DNA of 12,366 bases from CAYUYM01 sp964449305. Lineage in GTDB: Bacteria; Bacteroidota; Ignavibacteria; SZUA-365; CAYQST01. Below the pieces are notes generated by a model. The model had not been told where the DNA came from, made no database searches, and saw only the letters and a program-made list of their open reading frames with translations. Shown here in pieces: positions 7,188-12,366 of this stretch. Each line of letters opens with the position of its first letter. Position 1 is the first letter of the stretch. The position numbers and the translations under genes were made by a program. The DNA lies in the NCBI GenBank assembly GCA_964449305.1, contig CAYUYM010000106.1, positions 1 through 12,366 of the forward strand. Direction: 5' to 3'.

Positions 7188-7203
7188 CCAATGCCAGCAT
7201 TGG
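7188..7203. repeat. Perfect inverted repeat CCAATGC-CA-GCATTGG
   Basis: A 7-bp perfect inverted repeat with a 2-nt centre in the 263-bp gap between the vWA gene and the lipoprotein gene, about 73 bp upstream of the lipoprotein -33 box. The tight spacing and symmetry would suit a dimeric repressor or activator site; a 2-nt loop makes an RNA hairpin less favourable. No U tract follows in either direction. The function is unknown. Confidence 0.4.
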
Positions 7204-7246
7204 CAACGTTCAACTCGTGATTCCTTCAACTCCTGAACCCCCACGC

Positions 7247-7267
7247 GTGTGCCTTTCCCGCGCACAC
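7247..7267 (-). terminator. Weak hairpin after the vWA gene
   Basis: GTGTGC-N9-GCACAC, a 6-bp stem with a 9-nt loop, about 26 nt beyond the stop of the minus-strand vWA gene. There is no U tract on the minus strand. It is placed where a terminator is expected, but the structure is modest. Confidence 0.3.
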
Positions 7268-7292
7268 TGGAACGTTTCACCTCGCGACATCC

Positions 7293-9545
7293 TCACCGCA
7301 CCACCGACAGCGGCACGATGCGCATGTCCATGTCGGTGGTCAGATGCAGGAAGTACACGCCGGGTTGGAGATCCCGGAGTTCCACGGCCAGCAGCGTCTC
7401 CCCGGCAGTGCAACCGCCATCCATCAGGGTGCGAAGTGTCCGCCCTGCCGCATCGCAGAGGCGCAGGATGATGCATGCCGCCCCCGGCAGCGTGATGCGC
7501 GTGGTGACCGGCCCGGTCGTCGGATTCGGCCATGCGGCCAGCGTTGCATGCGTCGTGTCCCGCAGCATGATGCGGTCACAGATGCCCTCCACCATGACCG
7601 CTGGCGACAGCACGCGCACTGTGCCCACGCAGCGCGAGGCGAATTCCCCGGGGACGAACGACAGAAGGGTGGTCGTGCCCCGCTGCGGGCGTCGCGATGT
7701 GAAGCGCATCCCGAACAGCGAGGTCAGCGAGTCCCGTGTGATGCCGTCGGACTGCACGGTGATGCTCCCGGCCGACTCCGTGGTGGTGATGGTGTCGGTC
7801 CATGCCCCGCCATGCAGCGCCTCGATGCCATCGAAGCGCATGAGGGTCTCGTCGAAGCGGACATCGATCGCGTACCGCAGCGGCGCCCCGGGTTCCAAGG
7901 CGGGAAACACCGGCATCGGAAGCACCAGCGGTTTGTCGAGCGTGAGATGCCGCGTCTCTGCACGGCCGAGTGTGGGGGAGGACCAGGCGTAGAGCGTCAC
8001 ATGTGCCGGCCGTGATTCAGCACTGCACCACTCGGCTGTAGTGACGCGCACCGTATACACGCCCGTGTCACGCACCACGATGCTGCGGCCCGTTTCGCTC
8101 ATGGGCACGCCGTTGCGCCGCCATTCATGGCTGCGGAAGCCCGCGCCGACATCGAGCGTGATGCTGTCACCGACACAGAGAACGCCCTTGTCGGGCATTG
8201 CGATCACCGGATCGAGGTGGCAGGGAAGGAGGCAGATGCGCGCCGGCGTCACCGTGGCACTCATGCAGCCGGCATCGAAGGACCAGTGCTCCACGACGAT
8301 GTCGGTGCAGACCGTGTCATCGGGGTTGACCGCGTCGAAGACGAGGGAGAAGAGGCGCCCGCGGCCGGTGATCCGGAGCGAATCCATGATGCGGATCACT
8401 GCACCCTCTGTGACGGGACGGATGGAGGTGCGCACCCCGGCGAGCAGATCGCCCGTGCCGGTGGCGATGGCGCGCAATGTGAGAAGCGCGCGGTCGAAGC
8501 GCACGAGGGCTTCGAAGGGATGGAAGAGATCGTCGGCGAGGGTCTCGTCCATGGTGGCGCCGAAGGCCACGGGGTTGCCTCCGGCGATGGTGGTGTCACG
8601 CAGGTCGACGTGCAGGGGGAGTGCGCGGCCGGTGTTGTCGGGCGCGTGGAAGGTGAGGGAGGACGTGTCGGAGCCGCCGCAGAAGTTCTGCAGCGTCATG
8701 TGCACCGTGCGGTCGCCGCCGTCGAGGCAGGAGCCGGTGTAGGTGAGGATGCACTCCACCTCACCGAGGCTGATGGTTTTCGCGATGGTCCGGTAGATCT
8801 TCCGCAGCTCCACGGGATCCTCGGTGGTGAAGTATCTGCCACCGGATGTGTCGGCGAGTTTCTTCAATGCGAGGCTGTCACGCACGATGCCGAGTCCGAT
8901 GGTGAACACCTTGAGCCCGGAATTGACCGCGTAGTTCATCACATTGTCGAGGGTGTTCTTGCTCATGTTGTCCGCGCCATCGGTGAGGAGCACCACTGCG
9001 CGGCAGGGATTGTGCCCGTTGAGGCTTGTCTGGATGAGGCCGGCATAGAGCCCATCCCACATCTTGGTGCCGCCCGTGGCGGGGAGCTGGTCGATGGTGG
9101 TGTTGAGGAGCTGCTTGTTCGTGGTCATCCCGAGCGCAAGGTTGACCGTGGAGTTGAACCAGATGATGGAGGCTTCATCGGTTCCATCCACGAAATCCTC
9201 GAGGAAGATGTGGCCGGCCTGGATGGCGTTGTCCTGCTTGATGCCCATGCGTTCACTCATGCTGCCGGACGCGTCGAACACGAGGGAGACGGAGATGGGG
9301 CAGCGCACCGCGGTGTCCGGGCAGGTGATGGTGAAGTTCTGCATGGGCACACCGTTTTCCTTCACCAGGAAGTTCTCGCGGTGGTAGCTGAAGGAGGGGA
9401 AGTCGTCACACATCACGCTGAAAAACAGTTTCACATCGGGCCACTGGACATCGATGTGCTTGAACTTCAGCACGGGCTGGGCCCAGCCCAGGTTGGCGCT
9501 GCACACCAACAGCAGGAAGAAGCGGATCGCAGATGAGAGGCGCAT
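7293..9545 (-). CDS. Secreted von Willebrand factor A protein with T9SS sorting domain
   Basis: 750-aa exported multidomain protein. Signal peptide: residues 1-23 (ends GWAQ). A vWA domain spans about 84-262 with a complete metal-ion-dependent adhesion site: DASGS (D91, S93, S95), T160 in ATGGT and D189 in LLTDGAD. Residues about 310-420 and 535-650 look like two related beta-sandwich segments of cohesin-like character (HPFEALVRFDRALLTLRAI versus LRYAIDVRFDETLMRFDGI). Between them is an Ig/PKD-like module (about 455-518: CVGDSITLDV, EWRRNG, DTGVYTVRV). A T9SS type A tail occupies about 668-750 (AWPNPTTG, LQPGVYFLHL). The likely role is surface adhesion or protein-protein binding with Mg2+-dependent ligand contact; the ligand is unknown. 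The start at 9545 sits directly before the signal peptide; an in-frame GTG at 9587 would add 14 residues. It is divergent from the helicase gene and shows no strong ribosome binding site. Confidence 0.87.
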   Translation of the reverse strand: MRLSSAIRFFLLLVCSANLGWAQPVLKFKHIDVQWPDVKLFFSVMCDDFPSFSYHRENFLVKENGVPMQNFTITCPDTAVRCPISVSLVFDASGSMSERMGIKQDNAIQAGHIFLEDFVDGTDEASIIWFNSTVNLALGMTTNKQLLNTTIDQLPATGGTKMWDGLYAGLIQTSLNGHNPCRAVVLLTDGADNMSKNTLDNVMNYAVNSGLKVFTIGLGIVRDSLALKKLADTSGGRYFTTEDPVELRKIYRTIAKTISLGEVECILTYTGSCLDGGDRTVHMTLQNFCGGSDTSSLTFHAPDNTGRALPLHVDLRDTTIAGGNPVAFGATMDETLADDLFHPFEALVRFDRALLTLRAIATGTGDLLAGVRTSIRPVTEGAVIRIMDSLRITGRGRLFSLVFDAVNPDDTVCTDIVVEHWSFDAGCMSATVTPARICLLPCHLDPVIAMPDKGVLCVGDSITLDVGAGFRSHEWRRNGVPMSETGRSIVVRDTGVYTVRVTTAEWCSAESRPAHVTLYAWSSPTLGRAETRHLTLDKPLVLPMPVFPALEPGAPLRYAIDVRFDETLMRFDGIEALHGGAWTDTITTTESAGSITVQSDGITRDSLTSLFGMRFTSRRPQRGTTTLLSFVPGEFASRCVGTVRVLSPAVMVEGICDRIMLRDTTHATLAAWPNPTTGPVTTRITLPGAACIILRLCDAAGRTLRTLMDGGCTAGETLLAVELRDLQPGVYFLHLTTDMDMRIVPLSVVR

Positions 9546-9661
9546 GGTGATGCTCACGAAATTCACCGAAAAATACGCAATCAACACATGAATGGCACCA
9601 TGGCAGGAGAGCAGATGTTTCCAGATAGGATGCGAGGGGAAATAGCGGCATCTTACAGGTC

Positions 9662-9703
9662 ATGACAATCACAGACCATCACGCGGAGGAGACAACTCCA
9701 TGA
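9662..9703 (+). CDS. Possible 13-codon leader peptide overlapping the helicase start
   Basis: ATG at 9662 opens MTITDHHAEETTP and stops at TGA 9701-9703, which overlaps the helicase ATG (9700-9702) in an ATGA arrangement. The helicase Shine-Dalgarno GGAGGA lies inside this small frame. Such a layout is typical of translational coupling, but the small frame has only a weak ribosome binding site and could be chance. Confidence 0.25.
   Translation: MTITDHHAEETTP
9685..9690 (+). promoter_or_regulatory. Strong Shine-Dalgarno of the helicase gene
   Basis: GGAGGA 9 nt before ATG 9700. It is the strongest ribosome binding site in the window and fixes the helicase start. Confidence 0.7.
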
Positions 9704-10920
9704 AACAGAAACCAGGCACCTTTCTCGGACTCGGCATTGCGCCGGGCATCCTCGACATACTCGACTCACTGGGATTCGTCACACCCACCCCCATCCAGGA
9801 GAAGGCGATCCCGCTCGCGATCGAGGGCAAGGATGTGATCGGTGTGGCACAGACGGGCACGGGCAAGACGCTGGCCTTCGGCATCCCCATGCTCCAGCGC
9901 CTTGCGAAATCGAAGGGCAGGGGACTCGTCCTTGTCCCGACGCGCGAGCTGGCCCAGCAGGTGAACGACGCGCTCCACAAGCTGGCGCGCAGCATGAAGA
10001 TGAAGACGGTGGTGGTGATCGGCGGCGAGTCGGCACGCATGCAGACGAAACGGCTCCAGGAGCTTCCCCCCATCATCATCGCCACACCGGGCCGGCTCAA
10101 TGATCTGCTGGATCAACGCGTGCTGCGCCTCAACGACGTCTCCGTCCTGGTGCTCGATGAGGCGGACAGGATGCTCGACATGGGCTTTCTTCCGCAGATC
10201 GAGAGCATCATCGCCCGCATCCCGACGGAGCGGCACACCATGCTCTTTTCCGCCACCATGATGCCGGAGGTGATGAAGATCGCCTCGCGCTATATGAAGC
10301 TCCCCGTGCACACCGAGATCGCGCCCTCGGGCACGGCATCGGAGCTTGTGACGCAGGAGCTCTTCATCGTGCAGAAGGATCTCAAGGGGCAGCTCCTGGG
10401 CGAGCTGCTGCGGGAGTTCGGTGGATCGGTCCTGCTCTTTGTGCGCACGAAGCGCTCGGCATCGAAGGTGGCGCGCATGCTCCGCAAGATGGGGCACCAG
10501 GCGGCGGAGATCCATGCAGACCGCTCGCAGCACCAGCGCATGGAGGCGCTCCGCGGCTTCAAGACCGGCGAGTATCGCATCCTGGTCGCCACCGACATCG
10601 CCGCCCGCGGCATCGATGTCAAGGGCATCGAACTGGTTGTCAACTACGACGTCCCCGAGGATGCGGAGAACTATGTGCATCGCATCGGCCGGACGGGCCG
10701 GGCGGGAGCGCCCGGGCATGCCATCACGCTCGCGACGCCGGATCAGGGGAAGGGCATCGCCGCCATTGAGCACATGATCCGCACCACCATCCCACGCTCG
10801 GAGCACCCCGACGTGCCGACGGGGCAGTTCGAGGCGGCCGTCCAGACGGCGGTGAAGAAGACGTTCAAACCGGCGGGATCGCGGGGAAGCATGCTCGCAC
10901 CGCGTCGACGCCGCTGGTAG
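9700..10920 (+). CDS. rhlE: DEAD-box ATP-dependent RNA helicase (RhlE-type)
   Basis: 406-aa cytoplasmic helicase that unwinds RNA duplexes with ATP, usually in ribosome assembly or RNA turnover. All core motifs are present: Q motif GFVTPTPIQ (25-33), Walker A AQTGTGKT (50-57), PTRELAQQ (80-87), GG (108-109), TPGR (129-132), DEAD (153-156), SAT (184-186), LLFVRTK (245-251), ATDIAARGID (297-306) and HRIGRTGR (327-334). After the second RecA domain the protein has only a short tail of about 30-40 residues ending in a basic RRRR stretch, so it is a compact RhlE-like form without a DbpA-type RNA-binding domain. GGAGGA precedes the start. It is divergent from the vWA gene and on the same strand as the folate enzyme, 123 bp away. 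Family assignment is secure; RhlE versus other short DEAD-box subfamilies is a best guess. Confidence 0.93.
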   Translation: MKQKPGTFLGLGIAPGILDILDSLGFVTPTPIQEKAIPLAIEGKDVIGVAQTGTGKTLAFGIPMLQRLAKSKGRGLVLVPTRELAQQVNDALHKLARSMKMKTVVVIGGESARMQTKRLQELPPIIIATPGRLNDLLDQRVLRLNDVSVLVLDEADRMLDMGFLPQIESIIARIPTERHTMLFSATMMPEVMKIASRYMKLPVHTEIAPSGTASELVTQELFIVQKDLKGQLLGELLREFGGSVLLFVRTKRSASKVARMLRKMGHQAAEIHADRSQHQRMEALRGFKTGEYRILVATDIAARGIDVKGIELVVNYDVPEDAENYVHRIGRTGRAGAPGHAITLATPDQGKGIAAIEHMIRTTIPRSEHPDVPTGQFEAAVQTAVKKTFKPAGSRGSMLAPRRRRW

Positions 10921-10957
10921 GGCGGCACACCGATCCAGTGACGGGAATGGCGGCGGG

Positions 10958-10988
10958 TTTTATTCTTCGGTGCCAGACTCTATTTTTA
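10958..10988 (+). promoter_or_regulatory. Possible promoter of the formiminotransferase gene
   Basis: TTTT (10958-10961), 19 nt, TATTTTTA (10981-10988). This is one mismatch per box from the Bacteroidota TTTG/TAnnTTTG consensus, with allowed spacing. It lies in the 123-bp gap after the helicase and would give a leader of about 50 nt containing the inverted repeat GGTGCC-N5-GGCACC at 10997-11013. Confidence 0.35.
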
Positions 10989-11043
10989 CCCGCACCGGTG
11001 CCATGCCGGCACCCCCACCGTCCATCACAATCCTCCCAGGCAC

Positions 11044-12366
11044 ATGAGAAAAATCGTCGAATGCGTTCCGAACTTTTCCGAAGGGCGTGATCCCGCCATC
11101 ATCGAAGCCATCGCCGACAGCATCCGGAAGACCCCCGGATGCACACTGCTCGACGTCGACCCCGGCAAATCCACCAACCGCACCGTGTACACCTTTGTCG
11201 GCACGCCCGAGGCCGTGGTGGAAGGCGCCCTCAATTCCGCCCGTGTCGCCCGTGGATTGATCGACATGCGCACGCAGTCCGGCGAACACCCGCGCGTCGG
11301 TGCCATGGACGTGTGTCCGTTTGTTCCCGTGGCCAACGTCACCATGGAGGAGTGCGTGGCCTGCGCAAAGGAATTCGGCCGCCGCGCCGCCGGGGAGCTG
11401 GGCATTCCCATCTACCTCTACGAAGAAGCCTCCACCATGGAGTACCGCAAAACGCTCCGCCAGATCCGCGCCGGCGAATACGAGGCCCTGCCCGATCGCA
11501 TCACCCTGCCGGAGTGGAAACCGGATTTCGGGCCGGCGCAGTTTGTCCCGGAATGGGGGGCCACCTGCACCGGGGCACGCTTCTTCCTCATCGCCTACAA
11601 CGTCAACATCCTCGGCACAAGGGAACAGGCTCATCGCATCGCCCTCAACATCCGCGAACAGGGCCGCGGCGAGGGTGAGCCCGGCCGCCTCAAGGCCGTC
11701 AAGGCCATCGGCTGGTTTGTGGATGAGTACGAGATGGCCCAGGTGTCCATCAACCTCGACAACTACCTCGTCACTCCTCCTCATGTCGCATTCGAGGAGT
11801 GTGCAAAGGATGCACGCGAACTGAACCTCGGCGTCGCCGGCTCCGAGCTCGTGGGGCTCATCCCTCTCGAGGCCATGCTCATGGCCGCCGAGTATTACAT
11901 CGCGAAGGAGAACCTCTTCATCCTCGACGAACGGCAGAAGATCCGTCTCGCCGTTGAGCGCCTCGGCCTCAACTCCGTCTCCCGTTTCGATCCCGACAAG
12001 CGCATCATCGAGTACATGATCGAGCGTGACAACGGGGAACCCCTCGCATCCATGACGGTCCGAGGCTTCGTGGAACTGCTCGGTGCGCGGACATCCGCCC
12101 CGGGCGGCGGCTCGGCATCGGCACTCATCGCCTCCATGGGCGCGGGGTTGGGCGCCATGGTGGGCTGGATGACCTACGGCAAGCGCAAGTTCGAGGCGAA
12201 GGATGCCGTCATGCGCAGGCTCATCCCACCGCTTCACAACGCAATGAAGGATCTCATCCCGCTCATCGACGCCGACACGAACGCGTTCAACGACTACATG
12301 AACGCCCTCGGGATGCCGAAGGACACACCCGAACAGAAGGCCGCACGCCAGGCCGCCATGCAGGCC
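11044..12366 (+). CDS. ftcD: Bifunctional glutamate formiminotransferase / formimidoyl-THF cyclodeaminase (partial at window end)
   Basis: The frame is open from ATG 11044 to the last base (441 codons). It encodes a folate-linked enzyme of histidine degradation: the formiminotransferase domain moves the formimino group from N-formimino-glutamate to tetrahydrofolate, and the cyclodeaminase domain then releases ammonia to give 5,10-methenyl-THF. The start reads MRKIVECVPNFSEGRD, the family N-terminus. SGEHPRVGAMDVCPF carries His82 at the position of the catalytic His82 of the mammalian enzyme. The transferase domain covers about 1-325. The cyclodeaminase domain begins about 335, with the glycine-rich SAPGGGSASA at 351-360. 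Bifunctional FTCD proteins are about 540 aa, so roughly 100 residues lie beyond the window. There is no strong Shine-Dalgarno. No other hut gene is visible here; the helicase upstream is unrelated in function. Confidence 0.93.
   Translation, partial: MRKIVECVPNFSEGRDPAIIEAIADSIRKTPGCTLLDVDPGKSTNRTVYTFVGTPEAVVEGALNSARVARGLIDMRTQSGEHPRVGAMDVCPFVPVANVTMEECVACAKEFGRRAAGELGIPIYLYEEASTMEYRKTLRQIRAGEYEALPDRITLPEWKPDFGPAQFVPEWGATCTGARFFLIAYNVNILGTREQAHRIALNIREQGRGEGEPGRLKAVKAIGWFVDEYEMAQVSINLDNYLVTPPHVAFEECAKDARELNLGVAGSELVGLIPLEAMLMAAEYYIAKENLFILDERQKIRLAVERLGLNSVSRFDPDKRIIEYMIERDNGEPLASMTVRGFVELLGARTSAPGGGSASALIASMGAGLGAMVGWMTYGKRKFEAKDAVMRRLIPPLHNAMKDLIPLIDADTNAFNDYMNALGMPKDTPEQKAARQAAMQA

Noticed and set aside
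8127..9536. A 469-codon plus-strand open frame opposite the vWA gene
   Set aside because: It has a Gly/Glu/His-biased composition without domains and is antisense to a gene with an intact vWA metal site and signal peptide.
10910..10926. GCCGC-N7-GCGGC hairpin at the end of the helicase gene as a terminator
   Set aside because: The stem is only 5 bp, overlaps the stop codon and has no following U tract.
10960..12237. A 425-codon minus-strand open frame opposite the formiminotransferase gene
   Set aside because: The plus-strand frame has unmistakable FTCD motifs including His82; the antisense frame has none.

Overview
The window is GC-rich bacterial DNA with eight genes. It most likely comes from the Bacteroidota/Chlorobi (FCB) side of the tree. 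Three predicted exported proteins end in type IX secretion (T9SS) type A sorting domains, and a textbook Bacteroidota-type promoter (TTTG-N21-TATATTTG) lies upstream of one gene. High GC together with T9SS cargo suggests an Ignavibacteria/Kapabacteria/Rhodothermota-like organism rather than a low-GC Bacteroides or Flavobacterium, but the exact lineage cannot be fixed from this window.

Layout. 1-102: non-coding tail with a hairpin terminator. 103-3513 (-): large secreted protein clearly related to peptide-N-glycosidase F (PNGase F), with a LamG domain inserted and a T9SS tail. 3655-4638 (-): small T9SS cargo protein of unknown role, with a strong hairpin just after its stop. 4639-5021: divergent intergenic region of 383 bp holding a GC-rich repeat cluster (three 17-bp boxes and two 43-bp hairpin modules 61 bp apart). 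5022-5444 and 5458-6210 (+): a SnoaL-like small protein and a SAM-dependent methyltransferase, very probably one operon. 6226-7029 (-): DUF3298/RsiV-like lipoprotein with a good promoter. 7293-9545 (-): von Willebrand factor A (vWA) protein with what look like two cohesin-like segments, an Ig/PKD-like module and a T9SS tail. 9700-10920 (+): RhlE-type DEAD-box RNA helicase, possibly preceded by a 13-codon leader peptide. 11044-12366 (+): bifunctional glutamate formiminotransferase/formimidoyl-THF cyclodeaminase (histidine degradation), cut by the window edge.

How the genes relate. The three T9SS proteins share only the export route (Sec, then T9SS) and probably end up on the cell surface or in the medium. 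The SnoaL/methyltransferase pair looks like a small-molecule modification unit with an unknown substrate. The helicase and the folate enzyme are ordinary housekeeping/catabolic genes with their own upstream regions. I see no CRISPR array, tRNA, rRNA, transposase or phage gene. The most interesting items are the PNGase F-like enzyme (two of three catalytic acidic residues kept, the third position Gly, about 520 residues inserted) and the hairpin repeat cluster.
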